In this document: positions 54,175 to 64,000 of the stretch, piece after piece
Position numbering within the stretch: position 1 is the first letter of the stretch
How the letters are laid out: each line of letters opens with the position of its first letter
From: Henricia sp. BOLD:AAB3569
Taxonomy: Eukaryota > Echinodermata > Asteroidea > Spinulosida > Echinasteridae
Assembly: GCA_037783545.1 (NCBI GenBank)
Contig: JBBELK010000480.1
Location: 2,365,001 to 2,429,000 of the forward strand
Length of the DNA: 64,000 bases
Reading direction: 5' to 3'
Translations under genes and position numbers: made by a program
The notes under the pieces: model-generated
What the model was told of the DNA's origin: nothing
The model's database searches: none
Seen by the model: the letters and a program-made list of their open reading frames with translations, nothing else

Positions 54175-54418
54175 GAATAAGTGATTATTTTTAGGGATTA
54201 TGACTAATTAATTATGACCCAGGGACCGCCGAGGTGAATAAATTCAATACAAATGTGGACAAATGTCTGAGTTTGGGAAATCTGGATGCAGTGAAAAGCA
54301 ACTTGGCTCCACCGGGATTCAAACTGCGGACCTTCTGGATAACGTGCAGACGCCCCACCAATTGAGCTACGAAGCCAACTGGTGGTCTCGAATCACGGTA
54401 GTGCAGCTGTTCCCTCAC
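54175..54418 (-). mobile_element. tRNA-derived SINE (tRNA-Asn-like), copy 2, with target duplication
   Basis: Minus-strand tRNA-like head (GGCTTCGTAGCTCAATTGG, B-box GTTTGAATCCC) and body as at 39555-39700. Flanked by the 15-bp direct repeat TGAATGATTTTGTAT at 54160-54174 and 54419-54433. Confidence 0.9.
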
Positions 54419-54584
54419 TGAATGATTTTGTATATGACTACACAATTGTATCTGCATGACAGACACACCTTGTCACAGGAATAGGTGAAAACGGTCATTT
54501 GTAAAAAAAATAATAAAAATAATAATACAATTTTAAAAATGTGCTACATGCCAGCGACAATCTGTAAAAATCTGCCCAACTTAT

Positions 54585-54932
54585 GCTATGTTTACACCGA
54601 AGCACGACCAAGTTAGGGTCGACTTACGAGTTGTAAAATTCTGTATTTCTTGGACTCGTGAGTGGTCATGAAACTTTTGTCAAGGGGGCGATCGAGAAAG
54701 TTTCCCGACCGTTTTGAACCATTCCATACGGTCGGGGAACTTGTGCCGAGCGATGGCGATTCCTCCCAAGTTATTGCGAGTGTTCAGGACTAACTTGCGA
54801 CCTTCTGACAAGTAACATAGGAGGAACTTAAGATCTTGCCGACCAACTCCTGAGGAAATGCCATTTTGACAAATTTTTGTTCGTAAATCACTCTCAAGTC
54901 CCTCGGGATTTCGGTGTAAACAGGGTATTAGT
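54585..54932. mobile_element. Inverted-repeat element
   Basis: Ends TATGTTTACACCGAAGCACG-like and TTTCGGTGTAAACAGGGTAT. Possibly related to 48949-49348 at the ends (GTGTAAACA). Confidence 0.65.
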
Positions 54933-54987
54933 CTCTGGGTAAAACAAGATTTCTACTAAATGTATCACAAATACGCTATTTTAGAAG

Positions 54988-55106
54988 ATTTAAAGGAGTG
55001 TGTCCAGATCACATTTTTGAGCCCTCAATGCCATCTTATATGGTATCAAAATCTCAACACCCATGGGAAAAATGGGAAGGGGTGTTCAAAAATGTGATCT
55101 CCACGC
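54988..55106. mobile_element. Family C miniature element, copy 8, in the oxidoreductase 3' UTR
   Basis: TTTAAAGGAGTGTGTCCAGA ... AAAATGTGATCTCCACGC. It is short and ends 15 bases from the stop codon of the gene on the minus strand. Confidence 0.8.
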
Positions 55107-55120
55107 ATGCCAAAACATCC

Positions 55121-55192
55121 TTATTTTCTCATGGTGACAACAACTTTGCCAGTTGACTTTCTTGACCAGACAAACTTGAAAGCTTCATTAAT
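55121..55192 (-). CDS. Quinone oxidoreductase-like terminal exon
   Basis: 72 nt, acceptor TTTTTCTGCAG. Encodes INEAFKFVWSRKSTGKVVVT and ends TAA at 55123-55121. The next 15 bases lead straight into a family-C miniature element, which therefore forms part of the 3' UTR. Confidence 0.92.
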   Translation of the reverse strand: MNEAFKFVWSRKSTGKVVVTMRK

Positions 55193-58100
55193 CTGCAGAA
55201 AAAGACAAGCGATACATTAAGCACAAGATAAATGGCTGCATACTTTATACGTAGGGTCCATCTAACGTTTTCAACATTTTCACAATTATACGGACAGTAG
55301 AATTGTTTAAGACTCCCCTCCCCCAGAAATACAACTTATCATTAGTACCACGAAGTGTTAACATTTTATAGCACATGTAAAGACCTACGCAGCCCTCGAC
55401 TCCCTGGTCGAACAGGTTTCGCGAGTTAGTCCAAAAGTGTCAAATAGCCACTGATTAGGTTGATCTCCCAATTTCAGATAAGTCTAAAAATCTTCGAGGT
55501 TGTTAATTAACAATCCAGGATGGTTTTTATTAGGGACGGGACGTTTAACCGGTTAACCGTACAATTAAAAAAAAAAACGGTTTTGCCAAACGTTTAAACA
55601 AAACCCAATTTTAAAGAATTTGCAATAGTTTTCAGAGGGTTATTTGTAATGACTTAATGAAATTGAAATAAATTTATAGGTCGTAGTAAAACTTTGACCA
55701 GATAAAGGTTCAATGATTATTTTGGGGGCCTAGGGGTATTGTGTGCATTGCAAATGCATCTATAAACACCAGTTTAACCGGTTAACCGACACTTGAAAGA
55801 ATTGCAAACCGGTTTCTGAATTAACCTCAAATTTCCATCTCTAGTTTTTATCTGTGTCATAAGTCGCAAGATCAGTCATTTTTGAGAGAATCTGTTGGGA
55901 AAAACCAGAAAGGTTAAAATCTCTGCAAAACCCATTCAAATAAAAACAAAAAAAAACTTACCCGATCCAGAGGAAACGTTGTACAAACGTGTGGTTTTAT
56001 CTTGCCTTCTTGGAAGAACTCAATGCAGTCTTTTACCGATTGTCGGATTCTCGGCGGATCGTTCAAGCGATAGTTGCCCCAGAACAGCCCCATGGCTGCG
56101 ATGTTCTTAACAAGGAGGATGTTTGCTGGAATCTTGGGAATATCGCCGCTGGTAAAGCCGATGACGACAAGACGACCTTCCCATGCAATGCTGCAATATG
56201 GGGAAACAAAAATTAGCAGTCAATATTTGTTTAATATTCTAAATAATTTTTATAGGATTCTGCAACATTTATGAACCGTGCAACGTCCTTTTAAAGATAA
56301 AGAACAAGATTGTAGGGGTGTGCATTTTCGAATAATTTAAAATATGATAATTGGTTTTTTTTAAATACATTTTAGGCCGTCCCGGTTACGAGAGTATGTT
56401 GAAAATGTTTACACGGTGTTTTTAGAAAGGCATGTTGTCACACTATTTGTAACCTTTTTTGGGCATAAGTTATCTCTTCGGAACAACTGAAACTTATTTC
56501 TTTTATTTTGAGACCAGACAAAGGTATTTTCTGGAAAATACGGTCTGTGTTGCCAAAATTCCCCCTTTACCGTGGAAAGACTCCTATTGTATTTCTACAA
56601 ACCATAAACCTACCATCTCAAACATTCCTTGAAAACGTCGCCCCCCACAGCATCCATAATAACATTAGCGCCTCGTCCACCCGTTAACTGCTTGGTCTTG
56701 TCCCTAATGCTCTCCTGCTTGTAGTCAATGGCAGCAGAGGCGCCTTTCTCAATCACCAGACTGCATTTCTCTGGACCGCCAGCGGCGCCTATCACCTACA
56801 CACAAATAAGATAGATTATATGATTGGAAAACTGTTAAGAACAGGAACAACAGCATTACATAACTAAAGAATAATGTTGATAAACTGCCTTGTAGAAATT
56901 TCAGCTACATGGATGCAGTTATACTTCAGAAAACCATACAAATCCATGTATGGTTTTTGTGTTGAATGAGTGGTAAAAGATTTTCTGCAGACATTTTTTT
57001 AAAGCACTTTAGTTACAATTTCTCCCACAAAGGTACCATTTTACACGGGAAAAACAATCATGTGGTGTTTGTTATCATTGCTATCAACACTTTTAGTCAG
57101 GTTTTTTTTGTCAACTCATAAAGTAAAATTTTGGGTCACTGCAAATGATGGGGCTCTTAGCAGCGTTTGCCCTTGTCTTAAATCTTCACTGGCCCGTCGG
57201 CATTTCAAGTGGCCCGGTTTAAAACTGTTAACATTTCTGGTTGTTCTTTTTTAACACAGTAGACCATTATATGCAATAATCACATTTGAATGAATAAATT
57301 AGGAAAATTTGGTAGTCAATGATAAGGTTCTCCCCATTAAAAAAGTTTGAAAAGTGTGGTACATTTGAGCTTTCCTGTGAATTTTAGAGCTATTCTGGAG
57401 ACTTGAAAGGCTCCTTCGTTATAAATTCTCAAGGATGCATGTTTTTGTGCACATTAATCCCTTCGCGATAGGGAACTACATTTCTAAGTGTGAGTGTACG
57501 TCTTGGGGGCGGTTATACAGAATTAGCCATAGTACTACCAGGGCAGAGCTTTTTGACATGTGGCTTGACTCTGGAGAAAATGACTTGTGACTGGACTTGG
57601 GAAATAAGATTGATTTACGACTTGAAATAAAAACTAGTCATCAGGTCTCCAGCCCCAGAGCATGTATACTGCATAACCAAAACTGCAAGTGCAGTCTCTC
57701 ACTCCAGGGGAATAAATTGGAGCCGGCCGTGGGAGTCTGAAGAAAGATCCATGTTTTTTCATCACTCCTTTACATAGTCCGTTTTTACAAAAGAAACTTT
57801 AGTACGGCGTGGGTCTGTTTTATTTCAACTGGACAGCCGGACCATTTGGGAAGGATTTCCAGCTGGCCCGAGACGATTTCAACTGTCATTTGGCCAGCTG
57901 ACCAGTGCTAATTCGAACGCTGCTCTTAGGCTATTTTACTAACCTTAGCACCAAGTACATGAGCGGCCAAATCGACTGTAGCTAGCCCCACGCCACCGGC
58001 AGCTGCAGTCACTAAAACTGTCTCGCTGCAAAATAGAAGAAAAAAACGAGGTACATGAAAGTAATAAATGTTACTGCGATACATTGTTAATATGTGACCT

Positions 58101-61100
58101 GCTCTGCAAAAATTAGCCTTATGGTGGATTCACACCGAGCCATTTCGCACGTAAATGTGACGCACGTCGCTTTCAGAAGAAAAAAAAGCAGTTTGGAAGG
58201 AATTTGAAATTAAATGATGTGTGTTGTGTGTTGAGATGATGCTTTTTCTGCGATACACGATTTTGTCAGTTTTGGCACGAGCGATTCTTAGTCAATGCGA
58301 GGGCGGTATAGCAACTCACCCTGGCTGCGTATTGGCTCGTCTGGTTAGTCCCATCCACGCTGTACCATAAGACACTGGTAAAGCTGCCGCCTCCTCGTAA
58401 CTCATGGAGTCTGGGATTTTAAATAAATCCTGAAACAGATCAAGACAAACATTAATTAGTGTTGCTCCTTGTACTTCATGGAGTTTAGAACCATACGATT
58501 TTTCTTTCATCCTATGTTTGGTTCAAGTCCCATCAAATGTAAGACACTGCCTCCTCGTAGCTCATGGAGTCTGGTATTTTAAATAAATCCTGAAACAGTT
58601 AAACAAGTAGGCATGTTGTCGAATTTCAAAATTAGTCTAAACTTTGAATCTTGCAGCCATGTACATGTAGCAGGGTTCTCCAATAGCCGTTTTGTCTGGG
58701 CGCACCGCGTGGACAAAATCAGAGGTACTATTAGCGCCAAGACAAAATTTTGCCGTGCGGACAAACAACTCGGCCACCCGGACAAAAATAATCAATTTTT
58801 CCCCTCTAAAAACACTTCAGAAGTACGGCGGAGTCATTCCAAAATTAGGTGTAAAGTCGCCAAACATGATTCGCTGGCCGCTGGTGTCTCATTATCGTTC
58901 ACTTTATACCATGCATATCTATTAAGCCTGGGTGATTAGTGTGATTAATCGATATTAATTGATGGCTGGTGTGCATTACTAAAGGTAATCGCAGTGTTTT
59001 TGAATAATCGTTTAATCGGCCTCTCACGATTATTTCAAACTAATCACGATTAGCGGCTCCATCGATTAGTGGCTACATGTTTTCTTCCCATGGATGGTAT
59101 TTTGGGGAGGTATTTTATGTTAGAACGAAATCCATTTTCTGGAAAAATCTGGACAAGCTCCTTTATAAGCAACAAAGATTTTACGATCAACCTACATCCT
59201 CATAAGCCAAGCATTCCTCAGCGAACCCAGTGCCCAATGGTAGAACGGCAGCAACTCGATCACCCTGAAAAACAATCCAATCACAACCAAGTTTTAAAAT
59301 GTACGATTCAAAAACTATAAGTGCAAATTATACCCCGACTGAAAAAATATTTTATCGGTCAGTAGGGTGTTTCTATAAATTAGGGGTCCAAAAGTGTGAC
59401 ATTTGGTGTCCACCTAATATGTGTTATTCTTCGTGCAAAAATCATTAAAATGGCTTGTAAACCATTTTGTATGAATTGTACTTTATGTACTCACTCTTTG
59501 AGATGGAAAGTATGTAAAGAATGTGTCCTGAATTTACAAAAACAAGATGTAAAATGTAACGGGGGACACCAACACTGGACCCCTAATTTATAGAAAGACC
59601 CAGTAACGTGTATGACCACCTCTTGTGGCAAGGCTGTCTGCACCAGCCTCTGTAAGAGCCACTGAGGCAGGGTGCGCCACTCTGCCTGAAGTGCCTTCCT
59701 GAGCTCCTGCACTTCTAGAGCTGTTTTTAGACGAGTGGCTTAAGAGATGGCTAATTTTACACAGATTCAATCAGGTTGAAAACCCAACAAAATGGGTTTT
59801 CAGGGAGCCTTTAAAGTACAGGGTTCTCCCAGATACATGTATATAAGATACATCACATTCCATTACTGTGGGAAACACTTTGTTCAAACAGGTCCACTTG
59901 GACCTGGAGGAAATCACTGAAGCAGAACAGTCTTGAAAGCAATTTCAAGTTCACTGTATTCAACAAATTGTATTTTTTGTTTTTTTTTAGAGTACGTTAC
60001 TTAACAAAACTGAAGGATCAGACCTTATCCCTGAAAACTGTTCAGGCGCAAGTGATTCCTTAAGCACTAGCTTGTGAAGCGTATGCTGAGCTCCAGTGGT
60101 TTGTGTTCTGTTGACAACTCGGTAACCAGGTATCCCGAGTTCGAGCTAAGCGGAGGTCTCGTATTGCTCCGCTCAATGCACTAAAATTGTCCACCGTAAC
60201 TCACTAGCCCCATGTGAATAGTGTGGACTAGGTATTTAGCCCATTTTGTAAGCCCTTTTCCCCAGCTACAAATCATCATTTTGGCAAGATTTTTTTATTA
60301 CTGCAAAGTCTATTTCATGTACAAGATTAAAACATTAAAAGTGTTTCGTGTCTTCATTTTGTGTTTGTTCCTTCACCATACGTCCATGTTTTGCGGGCGG
60401 TTTGCAGGGCCACAAGCAGGCCAGCCAGCATAGCAGAGTGGTCGTGATCAGTGCTATCCTGTACCTATAGAGGGCGCACTTTCCATTATCCGTTCCGGGC
60501 ATGCTTTAACAATGGTAGCGAGCATGTTGTTCGAGGTTGCATGTGACCACATGCTTTGCCCAAAGCGCATACCGCGACCGCGGCAAAGCCATTCAAGCTT
60601 TCCAGGAGGCCTGATTTCTGGCGGTTTATGGATTGATTAGCTACATTGTAGGTCCTATTGTAACAGCGAGGGAGTGCTTAATGCTGCATCTCTTGATTGA
60701 AAAGACAGATTAAATTGACAGATAGGACTCGTGAATGGTTTCAGTTGCGCTTTCTTTTTAGATTAGCCGAACAAACTTCGAGGTAATTAATGGAGGCACT
60801 AGTACAGGAATTTCAGGTTACGGAGGTATTTGCGTGCACAAAATCCTATTTTTTATGTCATTACTTCGAGGTAAACAGAGTTTCGAGGTATCCGGTTTCG
60901 ACTTAACGAGATTTTACTGTATAAAATAGCATGATCCTTAAAATATGTTAAGTAATATATACATACTTGTGTTTGCAGAATTTTACGTTGTGTCATCAGT
61001 ATAAACACAAACAGAAAAGCGGGCATTTTGAAATGTTTAGTTTTGCTTTCATTCATCATTAAGTTTGTAAAATGTGACATCAATCATGATGTATTTACCT

Positions 61101-61157
61101 TTTTAACATCGCTCACTCCTTCACCAACCTCCAAAACTTCCCCAGAGATTTCATTAC
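55121..61157 (-). CDS. Quinone oxidoreductase-like protein (MDR family), 3' part of gene, 7 exons
   Basis: NADPH-dependent medium-chain dehydrogenase/reductase, closest in pattern to quinone oxidoreductase-like protein 2; no structural zinc-site cysteines are apparent. Exons: 61157-61099, 59264-59196, 58429-58320, 58025-57944, 56795-56614, 56190-55962 and 55192-55121, joining in phase for about 266 residues. Motifs in order: NEISGEVLEVGEGVSDVKKG, GDRVA, MSYEEAAALPVSYGTAW, the Rossmann fold signature TAAAGGVGLATVDLAAHVLG, EKGASAAIDY, GGRGANVIMDAVGGDVF, AMGLFWGNYR and the C-terminal INEAF...STGKVVV. The N-terminal about 70-80 residues (GroES-like start) are missing; the first exon here begins in phase 1, so an upstream exon must exist, probably right of position 64000. 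Family is secure, exact substrate is not. Confidence 0.92.
55530..55845. repeat. Repeat with paired TTTAACCGGTTAACCG motifs
   Basis: TTTAACCGGTTAACCG occurs near both ends (55547 and 55775). 55595-55660 is shared with 22063-22125. Confidence 0.6.
55962..56190 (-). CDS. Quinone oxidoreductase-like exon
   Basis: 229 nt, acceptor CATATTGCAG, donor GATCGG|GTAAGT. Encodes AWEGRLVVIGFTSGDIPKIP, NIAAMGLFWGNYR and EGKIKPHV, the typical C-terminal half of the family. Confidence 0.94.
56366..56584. mobile_element. Family A element, single arm, copy 6
   Basis: TAGGCCGTCCCGGTTACGAG ... TTACCGTGGAAAGACTC in an intron of the oxidoreductase gene. Confidence 0.8.
56614..56795 (-). CDS. Quinone oxidoreductase-like exon
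   Basis: 182 nt, acceptor TGTGTGTAG, donor AGATG|GTAGGT. Encodes VIGAAGGPEKCSLVIEKGAS, AAIDYKQES and GGRGANVIMDAVGGDVF of the nucleotide-binding domain. Confidence 0.94.
56820..57092. repeat. Repeat shared with 30348-30570
   Basis: CATAACTAAAGAATAATGTTGATAAA-like stretches, TTTTCTGCAGACA and TGTTTGTTATCATTGCTATC are conserved in order between the two loci. Confidence 0.7.
57093..57940. other. Intron of the oxidoreductase gene, mostly unassigned
   Basis: 57560-57660 resembles the NRF1 minisatellite unit (GACTTGTGACTGGACTTGGG) without expansion. 57840-57905 has inverted GGACAGCCGG / CCAGCTG pieces. No coding sequence. Confidence 0.4.
57944..58025 (-). CDS. Quinone oxidoreductase-like exon (Rossmann motif)
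   Basis: 82 nt, acceptor ATTTTGCAG, donor GCTAAG|GTTAGT. Encodes ETVLVTAAAGGVGLATVDLA with the AAxGGVG nucleotide-binding loop typical of NADPH-using quinone reductases. Confidence 0.93.
58123..58232. mobile_element. Family B element, single arm, copy 7
   Basis: GTGGATTCACACCGAGCC then GACGCACGTCGCTTTCAGAA; right arm absent. Confidence 0.7.
58320..58429 (-). CDS. Quinone oxidoreductase-like exon
   Basis: 110 nt, acceptor CTGTTTCAG, donor CCAGG|GTGAGT. Encodes LFKIPDSMSYEEAAALPVSY and GTAWMGL, the link from the catalytic to the nucleotide-binding domain. A broken partial copy lies at 58518-58601. Confidence 0.92.
58518..58601 (-). pseudogene. Partial duplicate of quinone oxidoreductase-like exon 58320-58429
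   Basis: Retains the acceptor (GTTTCAG) and codons for DLFKIPDSMSYEEA, then has lost about 11 bases, making TGA shortly after. It lies about 90 bp upstream of the real exon. The retained acceptor means it could be spliced in by mistake, giving a truncated product. Confidence 0.8.
58672..58925. mobile_element. Element W copy 2 (uninterrupted)
   Basis: TTCTCCAATAGCCGTTTTGT ... TACCATGCATATCTATT; gives the empty site for element V1. Confidence 0.75.
59077..59166. mobile_element. Family C element fragment, copy 9
   Basis: TCTTCCCATGGATGGTATTT ... TCTGGACAAGCTCCTTT; one end only. Confidence 0.75.
59196..59264 (-). CDS. Quinone oxidoreductase-like exon
   Basis: 69 nt, acceptor GTTTTTCAG, donor GAGGAT|GTAGGT, phase 0. 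Encodes GDRVAAVLPLGTGFAEECLA, the conserved catalytic-domain strand of MDR quinone reductases. The alternative GT two bases later would break the frame of the next exon. Confidence 0.85.
59363..59603. mobile_element. Inverted-repeat element V2
   Basis: GGGTGTTTCTATAAATTAGG and its complement at the right, with GGGGTCCA adjoining. Shorter relative of V1. Confidence 0.8.
59600..59985 (-). pseudogene. Tc1/mariner-like transposase C-terminal relic, copy 2
   Basis: Minus strand reads LRKALQAEWRTLPQWLLQRL, and a nearby frame has GGHTRYW, the end of Tc1-like transposases. Homologous in inverse orientation to 15840-16232. Frames are broken. Lies in an intron of the quinone oxidoreductase-like gene. 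Confidence 0.6.
59986..61098. other. Intron of the oxidoreductase gene, no feature seen
   Basis: 60520-60620 is CpG-richer. 60740-60930 contains several AACTTCGAGGTAA-type inverted pieces. Otherwise nothing recognised. Confidence 0.45.
61099..61157 (-). CDS. Quinone oxidoreductase-like exon (first visible)
   Basis: 59 nt, acceptor ACTTCAG, donor AAAAAG|GTAAAT. Encodes the GroES-fold strand NEISGEVLEVGEGVSDVKK. Begins in phase 1, so the preceding exon ends with one base of a codon, expected to be Gly. Confidence 0.85.
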
Positions 61158-61249
61158 CTGAAGTTAGAGGATATAAAATGGCTATGTTGAAACACTGTAC
61201 GATAGAGACCATAATAGTTTCATCTTTTGTGGTTGCTGTGGGAGACATT

Positions 61250-61805
61250 AGTGAGGTTTCGGTTGCACACGGTTAGCAGTGGACGATTTCGTTCTGAAAT
61301 ATTGGATAGCAGATTTGCTATGCAAATTTCTTTTTGCGTAGCAATTTTAAAATTTTGTTTAGCAATCCAGTATTTTTGTATAGCAAATTCAAAATGGATG
61401 ACTAAACGCTGCAAATAAGGGCTTCTTTTGCGTGGTAAGACGTAAGCTGTCGCGGTACGTTATTATGGTCATTTTTCCATTTTCGTCTTTTTCATTTTTC
61501 ACTAACATTAACAAAACTAATCTGTAAGTGCAAAATTGCATCGCTAAATCAAGTCAAAAACTGCGATGCACTTTGAAAAGTGGCATCGCAGATTGTCAAA
61601 AACGCATCGCAAAAACAGGGGAAATTGTTCACTGGTTAGGCAAAACGACGACTATTAGTAAATTTTGCGTCATCGGTACATACGTACTTGTGGCATTTAC
61701 ACAAATATCCCAAGTGTTGTTTTGTTGTCTATGCTGGTAGCAACGCCTCTACACACCTTAGTGAAAAACGGACGGCGAAAAGTAAAGATTTTGAGGTTTG
61801 GTTGA
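61250..61805. mobile_element. Element Y copy 2 (uninterrupted)
   Basis: Shares both flanks with 41690-42245 and lacks the family A insertion. Interior includes repeated GCATCGC / TAGCAAATT pieces. Confidence 0.6.
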
Positions 61806-61820
61806 TTGTAGTCGTAATCA

Positions 61821-61961
61821 TTAAAAGCACAGGCTCGTCAGCAATGTGCGCGCGCCAGATTCGTGCCACGAAATACGCAGCTCCATAGCAAAGGCACGGA
61901 GCTGCGTATTTTGTGGAACGAATTTGGCAGGCGCGCATTGCCGACGAGCCTGTGCCTTTAA
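61821..61961. mobile_element. Family D palindromic miniature element, copy 3
   Basis: TTAAAAGCACAGGCTCGTCA ... GACGAGCCTGTGCCTTTAA, complete hairpin. Confidence 0.9.
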
Positions 61962-62109
61962 GCGTACAAACCCAAACATCACTACTGTATGCACATGTAG
62001 TTTCGGAAGAAGAGCTACAGAGAATCCCACACCGATCACTGATTTCATCACCATTTGAGTCAAATGCTCAGCAATGCTTAGGCACGACTAGCAACAGCAT
62101 CGCCCAACC

Positions 62110-62265
62110 TACCGTAAAGACATTGCGTACATTACGCAATAAAATCTGGCGCAAGGCCGAGCCTTTTGAAAGGAGCTTAAACATTCTTGAAATTGTTGCA
62201 AGATTGTTGCGCAGCTTACGCAATAAATTGTTGCGCAAGTGGCCTTACGCAGTTGCATAAAATCG
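62110..62265. repeat. Inverted TTGCGCAA / TACGCAAT repeats
   Basis: Related to the hairpin at 10655-10728; degraded. Confidence 0.5.
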
Positions 62266-62280
62266 ACTGCTGAGATTATA

Positions 62281-62955
62281 GACTCAAGGCTTGGCCATGG
62301 TATATGCACCCTTAAGCAAGGTGCTTAACCACATTTGCTCCATGGATGGGAGGTCAAGCCGTACAGGTCCAGTGTGTTGTGTTATGCACTTAAAGGCCCA
62401 GTGTATCATTTGCAATGACCCCAAAAAGTAATCGACGAGATTACAGGGGAAAAGTTCTGAAAGTAAAGATTGAACTAATAGCAACTACCCATTGAAAGGT
62501 TTTCGCTCAAAATGATATAATTTTACCAGAAAATAATCCGTAAAGATGAAATTATTTAGATCGTTTGCAAATGATTTACTTATTTTTGGTTCGCATCTAT
62601 GCGGTCCAAAATGCATGGGCGCTGTGTACTGCGTGTGCGTGTTCCAACGCGATGCATTTTGATGGATCGCGCGCACACTCAGTATATGAAGTGCGCCACA
62701 GAGTGCATGACGCAAGCCACATAGTACCAGCGATCAACTGGGAACGAATATTTGAAACACCCTGCCAAGACCAGGAAAACACATATGGATTTTCATGTTT
62801 TTAAACGTGGTACATTTGACAAAGCTGAAATTTCTTCGGTTGAGTTTGTTAATGTCTTTCTTTTGATTTATAATAGTTTTATTCGCAGAATCACTCAAAA
62901 ACAGATCATCTACAGGGCCCTTCAGCAAGGCGCTTAACCACATTTGCTCCATTCT
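62281..62955 (+). mobile_element. SINE body interrupted by family G element
   Basis: AGCAAGGTGCTTAACCACAT at 62314 and AGCAAGGCGCTTAACCACAT at 62924 flank the family G copy at 62391-62921. The body matches the SINE at 23545-23760. Confidence 0.65.
62391..62921. mobile_element. Family G element, copy 2
   Basis: Inverted copy of 12448-12967 over about 520 bp, with CAGATCATCTACAGGGCC at the right end. Confidence 0.85.
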
Positions 62956-62999
62956 TATGGAACGCCATAGCTATCTTCGGTAGCACCACAACGCCGCCT

Positions 63000-63490
63000 T
63001 TATCATTTCATCATTTCATTCGCCAATTTCATCATTTCATTCGCCAATTTCATCATTTCATTCGCCAATTTCATCATTTCATTCGCCAATTTCATCATTT
63101 CATTCGCCAATTTCATCATTTCATTCGCCAATTTCATCATCCATTCGCCAATTTCATTATTCCATCCGCCAATTTCATCATTACATTCGCCAATTTCATC
63201 ATTACATTCGCCAATTTCATAATTTCATCATTTTATTCGCTAATTTCATCATTACATTCGCCAATTTCAACGTTACATTCGCCAATTTCATCGTTGCATT
63301 TGTCAATTTCACGTTGCATTCGCCAATTTTACCCCTCCATTCGCCAATTTTACCCCTCCATTCGCCAATTTTACTCCTCCATTCGCCAATTTTACCCCTC
63401 CGTTCGCCAATTTTACCCTTCCATTCGCCAATTTCATCATTACATTCGCCAATTTCATCATTACATTCGCCAATTTCATCGGTTGTACAT
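63000..63490. repeat. 21-bp minisatellite with two unit types
   Basis: About 23 units. Type 1 ATTTCATCATTTCATTCGCC, type 2 ATTTTACCCCTCCATTCGCC, arranged in blocks (type 1 outside, type 2 at about 63325-63425). Confidence 0.9.
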
Positions 63491-64000
63491 GGCGATTTGC
63501 CCTTGTTTGCTAGTAATCGATTCCATATTATTCGTTTTTGCGAGTAATCATTGCACGCGACGAGTTCGCCGTTTCATTCTTCAGTTTCATCATGCCATGC
63601 GGCAATTTCACCGTCCCATTTGGCAATATACCATTTCAACTCAGCACTAGGATTCAGCCTAAGATTCAGCCAAGAATTCGATATCTAAAATACATACGCC
63701 AAAAGACTACATACAAAGTGTGTTAATAAAAAACAAGTCAACGAATTTTTGAAACACCATTAGAAAATGCACATTTTTACAATATAATAATTATTTCAAA
63801 CAATCTACAAGTTCAATAATACTATCAATTACGTACGTGGGGAAAATGTGCAAAAACGTGTTAATCATCAAAATAAACGGACACATTGAAGCCAATTAAC
63901 CGGTCTTCTTCAAAGAAAAAGTGTATCCTTTGTGTTAACGATTTTCACATTTTTATTATAAACTTTTAGATCATTACCATATCTAAAAGAAAGTACAGTG
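63491..64000. other. AT-rich stretch to the window edge
   Basis: Degraded minisatellite units to about 63640, then nothing recognised. The missing first exon(s) of the oxidoreductase gene were looked for here on the minus strand and not found. Confidence 0.5.

Noticed and set aside
63294-63650. 118-residue frame of RQFYPSI repeats
   Set aside because: Translation of the 21-bp minisatellite.

Overview
This is a metazoan nuclear genome segment, AT-rich, intron-rich and packed with short repeats. The gene content (an NRF1/P3A2-type transcription factor, an SMKR1-type lysine-rich protein, a tandem HMG-box protein and a quinone oxidoreductase-like protein) plus the tRNA-derived SINEs and foldback DNA elements suggests an invertebrate deuterostome. 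An echinoderm or another ambulacrarian is my best guess, but the species is not determined by what I can see.

Four protein-coding genes can be assembled exon by exon. (1) NRF1, minus strand, 18210 down to 9892: seven coding exons that join in phase to a complete 507-residue protein. One intron has a GC donor. (2) SMKR1-like, minus strand: main exon 24778 to 24473, with a candidate first exon ending at 25560 that supplies only the initiator Met. It lies upstream of NRF1 in the same orientation, an order I recall as also present on human chromosome 7q32. (3) A tandem HMG-box protein, plus strand: coding exons 34887 to 40802 plus one of two candidate first exons (ending 28541 or 32744), giving about 311 residues with two HMG boxes, a Gln-rich linker and an acidic tail. 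(4) A quinone oxidoreductase-like MDR protein, minus strand: seven exons from 61157 to 55121. Its N-terminal exon(s), about 70-80 residues, are not visible and are probably beyond the right edge.

The rest is dominated by non-autonomous elements. At least ten families of palindromic (foldback) miniature elements recur, many in two to nine copies, often nested. Several insertions can be checked against an empty copy inside this same window: a foldback element at 10968-11545, a SINE at 54175-54418 with a 15-bp target duplication, a terminal-inverted-repeat element at 39994-40442 and a foldback element at 41755-42148. There are tRNA-derived SINEs, a 78-bp tRNA-like tandem array and a 23-bp minisatellite in NRF1 introns, a 311/324-bp satellite at 49.8-52.2 kb, a 21-bp minisatellite at 63 kb, a 570-bp C-rich tract at 27.5-28.1 kb, a non-LTR RNase H relic and two Tc1-like transposase relics.

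Three of the four genes also have a short partial duplicate of one of their own exons nearby. No RNA gene, CRISPR array or bacterial-type operon is supported.
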